64,000 bases of DNA, taken from Angustibacter luteus (lineage in GTDB: Bacteria; Actinomycetota; Actinomycetes; Actinomycetales; Angustibacteraceae). The position numbers and the translations under genes were made by a program. Position 1 is the stretch's first letter. The number at the start of each line of letters is the position of its first letter. Below, in pieces: positions 9,083 through 17,609 of this stretch. The notes under the pieces are model-generated. The model saw only the letters and a program-made list of their open reading frames with translations, did not search any database and had not been told where the DNA came from. The DNA lies in assembly GCF_039541115.1 (NCBI RefSeq), contig NZ_BAABFP010000004.1, positions 504,335 to 568,334 on the forward strand. Reading direction: 5' to 3'.

Positions 9083-10125
9083 TGAAGCCCTCCCGCACCA
9101 CGTCCTGCGCCGCCGTCCTCGCCGTCCTGCTGGGCACCGTCGCGTGCTCGCACCGAGCGCCCACCCCGGCCGCACCGTCCCCGTCGGTGACGACGTCCGC
9201 GCCCAGCCCGCCGGCGAGTGCGCCCCCGCTCGTGGCACCGCTCACCGGCCGGCCCGTGCACGCGGTCGCCCAGCGGCCGGCGCTGACCGTGAAGATCGAG
9301 AACAGCACGGCGGCCCGCCCGCAGTCCGGCCTGGACCAGGCGGACCTCGTCGTCGAGGAGCTCGTCGAGGGCGGGATCACCCGGTTCGCCGCGATGTTCC
9401 AGACCGCCGACCCGGGCACGGTGGGCCCGGTGCGGTCCGTGCGCAACGTCGACACGTCGATCGCGTCGCCGACCCGCGGGCTGCTGGCCTTCTCGGGCGG
9501 CGCCGGCGTGGTGCTCAAGGTGGTCCGCAAGGCGCCGTTGCAGCTGCTCTCCGGCGGTGCCGGGTTCCGTCGCTCGGGCGCGCGGTCGGCCCCGCACAAC
9601 CTGTACGCCAAGGCCGGCACCTTGTGGGGGCGGGCGAACGCCGCGCACCGAGCCCCGCCGAAGCCGTACCTCCCCTGGGCGCCCGATGCGACCCGCGCTG
9701 GCACGGCCACAGCCCCGGGCAACCAAGCCGCCAGCCAGGCGCAGCTGACCTTCTCGAGCGGCGAGCGGCCGCGCTGGACGTATCAGGCCTCCACCCGGAC
9801 GTGGCTGCGCAGCGAGGGCAGCAAGCCGGCGAAGGTCGCCTCCGGCCGGCGGCTGGCCGCTGACAACGTCCTCGTGCTGCGGGTGCGCACCCGGGACGCC
9901 GGCTACCGCGACCCGGCCGGTAACGACGTGCCCGAGTCGGTGCTGACCGGGTCCGGCCGGCTCACGGTGCTCAGCGCGGGGCGACAGGTCTCCGGCACCT
10001 GGCACAAGGCCGGTCGGGACGCCCGTTTCACCTTCACCGACACGGCCGGCCGGCCCTTGCTCGTCGCGCCTGGGCGGACCTGGATCGAGCTCGTGCCGTC
10101 GACCGGCGCCGTCCGGATCTCCTGA
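9082..10125 (+). CDS. DUF3048 lipoprotein
   Basis: 347 aa. The N-terminus has a lipoprotein signal with lipobox (VLLGTVACS, Cys about residue 22), then a Pro/Ser/Thr linker and the DUF3048 domain: PALTVKIENSTAARPQSGLDQADLVVEELVEGGITRFAAMFQ, PGTVGPVRSVRNVD, and a C-terminal domain ending GRTWIELVPSTGAV. The family (YerB-like) is widespread in Gram-positives and surface-exposed; its function is not established. The ATG overlaps the upstream stop (TGATG). Confidence 0.9.
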   Translation: MKPSRTTSCAAVLAVLLGTVACSHRAPTPAAPSPSVTTSAPSPPASAPPLVAPLTGRPVHAVAQRPALTVKIENSTAARPQSGLDQADLVVEELVEGGITRFAAMFQTADPGTVGPVRSVRNVDTSIASPTRGLLAFSGGAGVVLKVVRKAPLQLLSGGAGFRRSGARSAPHNLYAKAGTLWGRANAAHRAPPKPYLPWAPDATRAGTATAPGNQAASQAQLTFSSGERPRWTYQASTRTWLRSEGSKPAKVASGRRLAADNVLVLRVRTRDAGYRDPAGNDVPESVLTGSGRLTVLSAGRQVSGTWHKAGRDARFTFTDTAGRPLLVAPGRTWIELVPSTGAVRIS

Positions 10126-10231
10126 GCCTGCGGATCGGGTACGCCCCGTCTGGTGCGGCAGGGGGTCTGGACGCCGCCGCTCGACTCCAGTTGAGTAGGC
10201 GCATCCGCGCCGCGCACCCGGGGAGCCCACC

Positions 10232-10828
10232 ATGTCCACGATCACGCCGGGCTTCTTCGGGCGCCGACGCCGCTCGGACGACGACCTGCCGCCCGGCCAG
10301 TACCTGACCGAAGACTTCCCGGTGCTCACCGCCGGGCCGACGCAGCACGTGCCGACACCGGAGTGGCAGTTCACCGTCACCACCGAGACCGGCCAGCGGC
10401 AGACCTGGGACTGGGCGCAGCTGATGGCGTTGCCGCAGGAGGACGTCACGGTCGACCTGCACTGCGTGACGCGGTGGTCGAAGCTGGCGACCCGCTGGCG
10501 CGGGGTGTCCGTGGACACGCTGCTCGCGGACGTCGACACCGACGCGAGCTTCGCGCTCGTCGGCTCGTACGGCGGCTACACGACGAACCTGCCGCTGGAC
10601 GACCTGCTCGAGGGGCAGGCCTGGGTGGCCCACCGGTTCGACGACGACGACCTCGACGCCGAGCACGGCGGCCCTGCCCGGCTGCTCGTGCCGCACCTGT
10701 ACCTCTGGAAGAGCGCCAAGTGGGTCACCAGCATCACGCTCTCGGACGCCGAGGAGCTGGGGTTCTGGGAGAGCGCTGGCTACCACAACTACGGTGACCC
10801 CTGGCGCGAACAGCGGTACTGGGAGTGA
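10232..10828 (+). CDS. Sulfite oxidase-like molybdopterin oxidoreductase
   Basis: 198 aa, a bare molybdopterin domain with no signal peptide or dimerisation domain. DVTVDLHCVTRWSKLATRWRGVSVDTLL contains the conserved Cys78 that ligates molybdenum in this superfamily; GYTTNLPL, GGPARLLVPHLYLWKSAKWV and the closing GYHNYGDPWREQRYW are family motifs. GGGGAG lies about 7 bases before the ATG. It overlaps the flavin reductase gene by 4 bases (GTGA), so the reductase is the likely electron partner. The substrate is unknown. Confidence 0.9.
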   Translation: MSTITPGFFGRRRRSDDDLPPGQYLTEDFPVLTAGPTQHVPTPEWQFTVTTETGQRQTWDWAQLMALPQEDVTVDLHCVTRWSKLATRWRGVSVDTLLADVDTDASFALVGSYGGYTTNLPLDDLLEGQAWVAHRFDDDDLDAEHGGPARLLVPHLYLWKSAKWVTSITLSDAEELGFWESAGYHNYGDPWREQRYWE

Positions 10829-11565
10829 GCGGCTGGCAGCGCGCGACGGTCGTCGGGGCGCGGGCCGAGACCGCGTCCGCGCGCACCTTGCGGCTGCAGG
10901 TCGAGGGATGGCCGGGACACCTTCCCGGCCAGCACGTCGACGTCCGGCTCACCGCCCCGGACGGTTACACCGCAACGCGTTCGTACTCGATCGCGTCGGC
11001 CTTCGACGGCGCCGCAGGCGGCGACGAGATCGAGATCTCGGTCGAGGAGGTGGCGGACGGCGAGGTGTCGCCGTACCTCGTGCAGGTCGCCGCGGTCGGG
11101 GACGCCGTCGAGGTGCGCGGGCCGCTCGGCGGCTGGTTCGTCTGGCGGGCCGCGCAGCCGGAACCGTTGCAGCTCATCGGTGGTGGCTCCGGCGTCGTCC
11201 CCCTGATGTCGATGGTGCGCGGGCACGAGCTGGCCGGCGCCCGCGCCCCGGTGCGGCTGCTCTACTCGGTGCGCGACCCGGCCTCCGTCTACTACCGCGA
11301 CGAGCTGACCCGGCGCGCCGCCGAGCAGCCCGGCCTGCAGGTGGACTTCGCGTACACCCGGACCGCCCCGCCGTCCTGGGACGGGGTGGTCGGCCGGCTG
11401 GACGGCGCCCGGCTGTCCCGCTGGACCTGGCCGGTGGACGCCGAGCCGACCACGTACGTCTGCGGCCCCACGGGTTTCGTCGAGGCGGTAGCGGACGAGC
11501 TCGTGCGGGCCGGCTACGACCCGCGGCGGATCCGCACGGAACGGTTCGGCCCCAGCGGCTCCTAG
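10825..11565 (+). CDS. Ferredoxin-NADP reductase-type flavin oxidoreductase
   Basis: 246 aa. FAD-binding motif TRSYSIAS (RxYS), phosphate-binding GPLGGWFVW, NAD(P)-binding GGGSGVVPLMSM and C-terminal YVCGPTGFVEAV are all present; there is no ferredoxin domain. It would pass electrons from NAD(P)H to the adjacent molybdopterin protein, or take them from it. GTG start with a 4-bp overlap with the upstream gene. Its stop lies in the first copy of an 18-bp tandem duplication. Confidence 0.9.
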   Translation: MSGWQRATVVGARAETASARTLRLQVEGWPGHLPGQHVDVRLTAPDGYTATRSYSIASAFDGAAGGDEIEISVEEVADGEVSPYLVQVAAVGDAVEVRGPLGGWFVWRAAQPEPLQLIGGGSGVVPLMSMVRGHELAGARAPVRLLYSVRDPASVYYRDELTRRAAEQPGLQVDFAYTRTAPPSWDGVVGRLDGARLSRWTWPVDAEPTTYVCGPTGFVEAVADELVRAGYDPRRIRTERFGPSGS

Positions 11566-11598
11566 GCCAGCGCCGGGTCCTAGGCCAGCGCCGGGTCC
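11563..11598. repeat. 18-bp tandem duplication at convergent gene ends
   Basis: TAGGCCAGCGCCGGGTCC occurs twice head-to-tail (11563-11580, 11581-11598). The first copy supplies the stop codon of the flavin reductase; the second encodes the C-terminus of the DUF6510 protein, whose stop spans the junction. Confidence 0.9.
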
Positions 11599-11861
11599 GT
11601 GCGGAAGGTGAGGCGGCTCAGGCCGCTCAGGTCCAGCCAGCGCGCGTGCGGCGCGGTGACCAGCTTGAGGACCGCCTCGCCGCAGCCGCGGCAGCGCATC
11701 ACCGTGCCCGGCGCCTGGGTGTAGACCCGGGTCTCCGCCATCGGGGCCTCGTGACCGCAGTGCGCGCACTCGCCCATCGCGGCGGTGACGTCGACGGCGA
11801 ACAGCTCGAGCAGGTCGCCCGCCACCGCGTTGCCGTCCACGTAGTGGTCCTCCACCTGCAT
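11580..11861 (-). CDS. DUF6510 zinc-ribbon-like protein
   Basis: 93 aa. Two CxxC knuckles (CAHCGHEA and MRCRGCGEAV), an N-terminal NAVAGDLLELFAVDVTAA helix and a WLDLSGLSRLTF end match the DUF6510 family, which I recognise as a companion of sulfite-oxidase-like genes in actinobacteria. It probably binds zinc; a role in cofactor handling for the neighbouring molybdoenzyme is a guess. It is convergent with the reductase gene. Confidence 0.8.
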   Translation of the reverse strand: MQVEDHYVDGNAVAGDLLELFAVDVTAAMGECAHCGHEAPMAETRVYTQAPGTVMRCRGCGEAVLKLVTAPHARWLDLSGLSRLTFRTDPALA

Positions 11862-11954
11862 GGCGTCCTCCGATGCGCGTAGGTTCGCAGCCCAGGGTGC
11901 CGTGCCGCGCGCTGCACCGCTAGACCCGATCTGTCCGCAGTGCGGGAGGTGCCC

Positions 11955-12377
11955 GTGTCCCAGCAGCGTCCGGCCGTCGTCGCGCAGCTGTCCGTCCGGC
12001 GCGGCCGGGAGGCCGTCGACTTCTACCGGGCGGCGTTCGGGGCCGTCGAGGTCTACCGGGTCGGCGGCACGGACGACGACCCCGAGCTGGTCTCTCAGCT
12101 GCAGATCGCCGGCACGACGTTCTGGGTGGCGGACGAGTCACCGGCGCACGGCAACCCCAGCCCCGAGACCGTCGGTGGCTGCACCACGCGGCTGCTGCTC
12201 GTCGTCGACGACCCGGACGCGGTGGTGACGCAGGCGGTCGGGGCCGGTGCCCGCGAGGTCCAGCCCGTCACCGAGGACTACGGCTGGCGGCTGGGTCGCA
12301 TCGAGGACCCGTTCGGCCACCACTGGGAGGTCGGGCACCCACTCGGAGCCTGGCCGCCGACGTCCGGGCCGCACTAG
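11955..12377 (+). CDS. VOC-family protein, PhnB/YdhE-like glyoxalase fold
   Basis: 140 aa. VAQLSVRRGREAVDFYRAAFGAVEVYRV and the WRLGRIEDPFGHHWEVGHPL end are typical of PhnB-type glyoxalase-fold proteins. An upstream in-frame GTG at 11940 exists, but the GTG at 11955 has GGGAGG about 6 bases before it and gives the usual length. The last 4 bases overlap the convergent DUF2252 gene. Confidence 0.85.
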   Translation: MSQQRPAVVAQLSVRRGREAVDFYRAAFGAVEVYRVGGTDDDPELVSQLQIAGTTFWVADESPAHGNPSPETVGGCTTRLLLVVDDPDAVVTQAVGAGAREVQPVTEDYGWRLGRIEDPFGHHWEVGHPLGAWPPTSGPH

Positions 12378-13786
12378 AGGTCGGTCTTGGCCTCCACCCG
12401 GCCGGACGCGACGGCCTGCGCCAGCGCGGCGTGGTCGAGGGCGTTCTGCTCCGCGTAGGTCACGGAGAAGTCGGCGACCGCCTCCTCGAAGTGTGACTTC
12501 GAGCCCAGGTAGGCGGCGATCGCCACCCGGTCGCCGGAGCGGGCGTGGGCGCGGGCCAGCGTCTGCGCGCACAGCCTCCCGTAGTAGGTCATCGTGCGCG
12601 GCTCCATGATCTCGACGACGGCCGAGCCCTTGCCGTCGCGGAGCTGGCGCACGTAGAAGTCACGCTCGGTGCCCTCCGGCCCGGTACCGCTCTGCCAGCC
12701 CAGGAAGATGTCGCTGGCCGCCTGCATCAGGTGCTGGCCGCGCACCACGCGCTCCCCGTGGTTGTGCACGGACGGGATGTCGACGAAGTCCGCGAGGACC
12801 GACGGCTGGGCCTCCTTCGCCTGCAGGAACAGTGGGTCGCCGCTGTCGACTCCCTCGAACAGCAGGATCCAGGCGCGGGTGCCGACGCTGCCCACGCCGA
12901 CGACCTTGCGGGCCACCTGGACCAGCCGGAACTGCTCCAGCAGGTGCTGGCGGTCGGACTGCAACGTCGTCCGGTAGGAGCGCACGAGGTCGCGCAGGGT
13001 CGCGTAGATGTAGTCCGACTCCTCGTGCGGCCACAGCTCCTCGACCGGGACCAGCAGCGGGGGTTGGCTGAGGATGCGGACCTGGCCGTCGACCGTCGTG
13101 GTCAGCTTGCCCAAGGCCTGCAGGCTGTTCTTGTTGCGGGCCTTCTTCAGGGCCGCCTCGGCCCGCGCGGTGACCTTGTCACCCAGGTGCTCGCCCAGCG
13201 TCCTGATGGCCTCCTCCATGTCGAGGTGGGTGTACCAGACGTCGAGGTTTCCCTGCCGCGCGAACGAGCGCATGGTCTCGCGGTAGGTGGCCGCCGCGGC
13301 CGCCGCGACCTTGCGCTGCTGCTTCGCCGAGAAGTCGTTGTTCTGGGCCGCCACGGTCAGGCTGGCGCACAGCCGCTTGATGTCCCACTCGAACGGGCCC
13401 GGGTGCGTCTCGTCGAAGTCGTTCAGGTCGAACACCAACCGCCGCTCCGGGGTGGCGAAGGCACCGAAGTTGCTCAGGTGGGCATCGCCGCAGAGCTGGA
13501 CCGAGAGCCCCGAGCTCGGTGACCGGGACAGGTCACCCGCCATCAGCAGCGCCCCGCCGCGGTAGAAGGTGAACGGCGTGGCCAGCATCCGCCCGTACCG
13601 GATCGGCACCAGCTCAGGCACCCGCGTGGTGGCCTGCCCCTCGAGCACGTCGACCGGATCGGGCCGGCCCTGCGGGACGTAGTCCGCGTGCGAGTCCAGC
13701 GGGAGCCGCTCGCGGGCCGCCTTTCCGGCTGCGACCCGCTCATCACGGGTCAGGTGCGGGATGGAGTGAGCGTCCGTGGCTGTCAT
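12374..13786 (-). CDS. DUF2252 family protein
   Basis: 470 aa. Recognised by R-Y-G-R-M-L-A-T-P-F-TFYRG, LSVQLCGDAHLSNFG, RLVFDLNDFDETHPGPFEWDIKRLCASL and the C-terminal GQHLMQAASDIFLGW / LARAHARSGD blocks. The HLSNFG and DFDE pattern resembles the catalytic and metal loops of kinase-like phosphotransferases, so a small-molecule kinase activity is possible but unproven. GGAGG lies 8 bases before the ATG. It is divergent from the large regulator gene. Confidence 0.88.
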   Translation of the reverse strand: MTATDAHSIPHLTRDERVAAGKAARERLPLDSHADYVPQGRPDPVDVLEGQATTRVPELVPIRYGRMLATPFTFYRGGALLMAGDLSRSPSSGLSVQLCGDAHLSNFGAFATPERRLVFDLNDFDETHPGPFEWDIKRLCASLTVAAQNNDFSAKQQRKVAAAAAATYRETMRSFARQGNLDVWYTHLDMEEAIRTLGEHLGDKVTARAEAALKKARNKNSLQALGKLTTTVDGQVRILSQPPLLVPVEELWPHEESDYIYATLRDLVRSYRTTLQSDRQHLLEQFRLVQVARKVVGVGSVGTRAWILLFEGVDSGDPLFLQAKEAQPSVLADFVDIPSVHNHGERVVRGQHLMQAASDIFLGWQSGTGPEGTERDFYVRQLRDGKGSAVVEIMEPRTMTYYGRLCAQTLARAHARSGDRVAIAAYLGSKSHFEEAVADFSVTYAEQNALDHAALAQAVASGRVEAKTDL

Positions 13787-13904
13787 GGTGGCCTCCGCCT
13801 GTTGCTGGGCATTGCATCCCTGCGGAGGCGATCTTGGCAAGTGACCAGCCGCCGCTCGGCCCACGGGTTCGGTATCAGGAGCGACCATCGGGGGTCTTGT
13901 CAGG

Positions 13905-16900
13905 GTGACAGCGAAACGCACCAGGCCACCCAGCCGCACCGTGGTCGTCGCGACCGCCGGCTACGGCAAGACGACCGCGCTGGAGTCGGAGGCCCCCGCC
14001 GCCGGGCTGCGCCGGCAGGCGGTCGACCTGGTTGCCGGACCGCTGCCGGACGCGCCGTGGCTCGGGATCGACGACCTCGATGTGCTGTCCGCCGGCGACC
14101 GGCTGCTCCTGCTGGAGCGGCTGGCGGCCCTGCCCGACGACGTCGGGTTCACGTTGACTGCCCGGTGCCCGCTGGACGACGCGCTGCTGGCGACGTTGCC
14201 CGGCCCGGTGCTCGAACGCGGGCCGCAGGACCTCCGGCTGAGCACGTACCAGGTCGCCGGCCTGCTCGCTCAGGAGTACGGCGTCCAGGACCCGGCCGCG
14301 GCCGGACGCGTGCACGCCGCGACGGCGGGCTGGCCCATGCTGGTGCACTTCGCCGCGGACCTGGTCGCCCGGGAGCCGGACGCGGACGTCGTCACGGCGC
14401 TCGCCGCTCCGGGCACGGCCTCGGCTCGCTGGGTCACGGCCCAGGTGCTGGCCTACCTGGAGCCCGCCGTCCGCGACGCCCTGCGGGTCGCCGCCGCCCT
14501 CGGCCCGTTCACCGCCCGGCTGCTCGAGAACCTCTCGCCGCTGGGTTCGGCCGCCGCAGCGGCGGCCGTCGACCGGCTCTGCCGCAGCGGCGTTCTCGTC
14601 GCTCGGCAGCGGCCCGGCGGCCTGGGCCTGACGGTGGTGGTGCCGGTGGTGGCGCAGGTGCTGGCCGCTGCCACCCGCTCCGCGGTCGGCGCCGACAAGC
14701 TGGTGACCGCGGCGCGCAGCTACCAGGACGACGACCTGCCCTTCCCCGCAGCGCGCGCCTGGCAGCTCGCCGGCGATCTCGAGGCCGCTCGCCGGATGGT
14801 CGAGCAGCAGGGTGCGCAGATGCTCGCCGCCGGGCACGCGGCCGGGGTGGTCGCGCTCCTGGACGAGCTCGGTGCCACCGAGTCCACCCTGCTGCAGCGC
14901 ACCCGGGCGGACGCGCTGCGGATGGTCGGCGACACCGCGGGCGCGCTGCGCGCGTACGCGCCGCTGGTGGAGCGCGCCGACCGCGACGGGTGGGACGCCG
15001 CACTGTCCGGCCAGGTCGCCGCCGTGCACTACGCCTGCGGGGAGCCCAGAGCGGCGCTGGTCGCGCTCGACCGGATCAGCGCCGACGCGGCGTCCGGTGA
15101 CCGCGACGGCATCCTGTGGAGGGCCTGCCGGGCCCAGGTGCTCGCCACGCTCGGCCGGGACGACGAGGCCGTCACCGTTGCGGCACAAGCGGTTTCGGAT
15201 GCCGAGGCGGGTGACGACAAGCACGCCGCCGCCGAGGCGCACTCGGCGATGGCCCGGGTCTGCCGCGGGTCCCAGAAGGAGGCGCATCTCGAACGAGCCC
15301 TGGACGCGGCGACCAGCGCCGGCGATGCCCTCGCCGCCATGCGGGTCCGCGTCAACCAGTCGTGCCTCGCCCTCGCCGCGGCCCGCTACGGGCAGGCCTG
15401 CACGGCCGCCCGGGAGGCGGTCCGGCTGGGTGAGCTCGGCAGCCCACCAGGGCGGTACGCGGTCGCGCTGCACAACCTCGGCGAGGCCCTGCTGCGGGTC
15501 GGCGAGTACGGCGAGGCGACGTGGCAGCTGCAGCGGTCGGTTGCCATGTTCCGCGGCCTCGGGCCGGGGCGCTGCGGCATGGGCCTCGTGGGCCTCGGCG
15601 AGGTCCACCGCGAGCTCGGGCACGACGAGCAGGCGCGGGCCGCGTACCTGGAGGCCGTCGACCTGGGCCGGGACAGCGGCGAGCTGCAGGTCCTGGTCCC
15701 TGCCCTCGCCGGCCTCGCCCGGCTGCGCGCGGCCGACGACCCCGACGAGGCGTACCGGCTCGCCGACGAGGCGGTCCGCGGCGCCTCGGCGAGCCAACGG
15801 CCGTTCGCGCACCTGGGGATGGGCTGGGTGCACCTCGTCCGCGGCGACCGTGCCGACGCCGCGATCTGGGCCGGCCGGGCGGTGGAGTCCGCCCGCGACG
15901 TCCACGCCCTCGACGTCCTGGCCGAGGCGCTCGAGCTCACCGCGGCTGCCACCGATGACCCCGCCCTCGCCCACCGTGCCCTGGGTGAGGCCCTGGCGAT
16001 CTGGCGGGACGGCGGCGCCACCACCGCCGAGGCCCGCGTCGAGCTGCTGATCGGCTGGCAGCCGGCCGCCGACGGGGCGGACCGGTCCCGTGCCCGGGAC
16101 GCCGCCCGCCGGCTGCAGCGGCTCGGCATCCTGCACGTGCACGGCCGGCCGGTCACCGACCAGGCGAGTGCGCACCAGGTGACGATCCAGGTGCTCGGCG
16201 GCTTCACCGTCGGCGTCGGCGGGGCGCCGGTGCCCTTCACCGCCTGGCGCTCGCGACAGGCCCGGACCCTGGTCAAGGTGCTAGCGGCGCGACGCGGGCG
16301 TCCGGTCAGCCGGGCGTCGCTGTGCGAGCTGCTCTGGCCCGACGACGACCCCGCGAAGACCGCGCACCGGCTCTCGGTGCTGCTGGCCACCGTGCGCGGG
16401 GTGCTCGACCCGGGACGGGACTGGCCGGCCGAGCACTACGTCGGCGCGGACCCGCAGGGGATCCGGCTCGACCTGGCGCACGTCGCGCTGGACGCGGACG
16501 CCCTCGTGCACGACGCCGATGCCGCTGCCGCGCTGATGGACGCCGGGGAGCGCGAGCGGGCTCGCGAGATCCTCACGGACGTGGACGGTCGGTACCGCGG
16601 CGGCGCCCTCGAGGACGAGCTGGGTGAGGAGTGGGCCGACGGCTTCCGCGAGGAGGTGCGCGCCGCGTGGCTGCGGTCGCTGCGCCGGCTGGCCTGGCTG
16701 CACGCCGGGCAGGGACGTCCGGCCGACGCGCAGGTGCTGCTCGTGCGCCTGCTGGACGCCGACCCGTACGACACCAACGTGCACCGGCTGCTGGTCACGA
16801 CGCTCGTGCGCGGCGGCCGGCACGGGGAGGCGCGGCGGGCGTTCGCGCGCTGGGCCGAGGCGATGGACGCCGTGGACGCCCCGCCGCCGGACGACGCCGT

Positions 16901-16946
16901 GCTGGGCTCGAGCGGGCTGGGCTCAGGCGTTCTGACGCCACGATGA
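13905..16946 (+). CDS. Large STAND-type regulator with C-terminal BTAD DNA-binding module
   Basis: 1013 aa, GTG start. N-terminal P-loop VVVATAGYGKTTAL (residues about 13-27, MalT-like) with Walker B-like PWLGIDDLDVL; a long alpha-helical TPR-rich middle (about 300-720: ALVALDRI, LHNLGEALLRVGEYGEAT, GLGEVHRELGHDEQARAAYLEAV); then at about 765-1000 an OmpR-like winged helix (IQVLGGFTVGVGG..WRSRQARTLVKVLAA..LCELLWPD) and BTAD (LHAGQGRPADAQVLLVRLLDADPYD). It is a ligand- and ATP-dependent activator in architecture; target genes are unknown. Confidence 0.88.
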   Translation: MTAKRTRPPSRTVVVATAGYGKTTALESEAPAAGLRRQAVDLVAGPLPDAPWLGIDDLDVLSAGDRLLLLERLAALPDDVGFTLTARCPLDDALLATLPGPVLERGPQDLRLSTYQVAGLLAQEYGVQDPAAAGRVHAATAGWPMLVHFAADLVAREPDADVVTALAAPGTASARWVTAQVLAYLEPAVRDALRVAAALGPFTARLLENLSPLGSAAAAAAVDRLCRSGVLVARQRPGGLGLTVVVPVVAQVLAAATRSAVGADKLVTAARSYQDDDLPFPAARAWQLAGDLEAARRMVEQQGAQMLAAGHAAGVVALLDELGATESTLLQRTRADALRMVGDTAGALRAYAPLVERADRDGWDAALSGQVAAVHYACGEPRAALVALDRISADAASGDRDGILWRACRAQVLATLGRDDEAVTVAAQAVSDAEAGDDKHAAAEAHSAMARVCRGSQKEAHLERALDAATSAGDALAAMRVRVNQSCLALAAARYGQACTAAREAVRLGELGSPPGRYAVALHNLGEALLRVGEYGEATWQLQRSVAMFRGLGPGRCGMGLVGLGEVHRELGHDEQARAAYLEAVDLGRDSGELQVLVPALAGLARLRAADDPDEAYRLADEAVRGASASQRPFAHLGMGWVHLVRGDRADAAIWAGRAVESARDVHALDVLAEALELTAAATDDPALAHRALGEALAIWRDGGATTAEARVELLIGWQPAADGADRSRARDAARRLQRLGILHVHGRPVTDQASAHQVTIQVLGGFTVGVGGAPVPFTAWRSRQARTLVKVLAARRGRPVSRASLCELLWPDDDPAKTAHRLSVLLATVRGVLDPGRDWPAEHYVGADPQGIRLDLAHVALDADALVHDADAAAALMDAGERERAREILTDVDGRYRGGALEDELGEEWADGFREEVRAAWLRSLRRLAWLHAGQGRPADAQVLLVRLLDADPYDTNVHRLLVTTLVRGGRHGEARRAFARWAEAMDAVDAPPPDDAVLGSSGLGSGVLTPR

Positions 16947-17030
16947 CGGCGCGCTGACACCTTCGATCTCGCCGTACCGAAGCGGCTGGCCGTCCGAACC
17001 GGCGGCTCACGACCAGCAGGGGGAAACACC

Positions 17031-17525
17031 ATGTCTCACAAGATCATCCGCATCGCCACCGTCGTCACCGCCGCGGCCGCCGCCGGGTTGCTGGGCGTCG
17101 CATCGCCCAGCGCCGCGAGCGCCGCCCCGGCGTCCGAGGTCTGCGGCAAGGGGGGAGTCGTCCTGTACGGCGGTGCGGGGAACGACACGCTCACCGGCAC
17201 CAACGGCAACGACATCATCTACGGCCTCGGTGGTGACGACCGCATCGACGGCAAGGGCGGGAACGACGTCCTGGTCGGCGGGCCCGGGTGGGACACCATC
17301 AGGGGTGGGGACGGCAACGACTGCATCAGCGGGGGCACGGGGAACGACACGGTCTCGGGCGAGCGGGGCGACGACTGCGTCGCCGGCGACGAGGACAACG
17401 ACTTCGTCAGCGGTGGCCCCGGCAAGGACGACCTGGACGGCGGTGACAACGCGGACGGCAGCTCGGGGTTCGACATGTGGTACCTCCCGGACGCACAGGA
17501 CTCGGCCGCCCGCATGGAGTACTGA
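17031..17525 (+). CDS. Small secreted RTX-repeat calcium-binding protein
   Basis: 164 aa. Signal peptide (IATVVTAAAAAGLLGVASPSAASAA) followed by about five GGxGxDxxx nonapeptide-type repeats (YGGAGNDTLTGTNGNDIIYGLGGDDRIDG in pieces, GKGGNDVLVGG, GGDGNDCISGG, GGPGKDDLDGG), the calcium-binding parallel beta-roll signature. Three Cys residues lie in or before the roll, which may form a disulfide. No enzyme domain is fused. A GGGGG run precedes the ATG by about 8 bases. Confidence 0.88.
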   Translation: MSHKIIRIATVVTAAAAAGLLGVASPSAASAAPASEVCGKGGVVLYGGAGNDTLTGTNGNDIIYGLGGDDRIDGKGGNDVLVGGPGWDTIRGGDGNDCISGGTGNDTVSGERGDDCVAGDEDNDFVSGGPGKDDLDGGDNADGSSGFDMWYLPDAQDSAARMEY

Positions 17526-17554
17526 GCGGGCGTCGTCCCTTCGTTCACACGTCA

Positions 17555-17592
17555 CAGATGGGGCACCGGACCGACGTCCGGTGCCCCATCTG
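17555..17592. terminator. Bidirectional terminator hairpin
   Basis: Perfect 17-bp arms (17555-17571 and 17576-17592) around a CGAC loop, midway between two convergent genes. GC-rich, without a clear U-tract, as usual in actinobacteria. Confidence 0.8.
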
Positions 17593-17609
17593 CGTCAGGT
17601 CAGCGCGTC

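Noticed and set aside
13875..16175. A 766-aa minus-strand frame opposite the STAND-BTAD regulator
   Set aside because: Composition (Gly/Arg/Gln-rich, no motif) is that of an antisense shadow of the real regulator gene.
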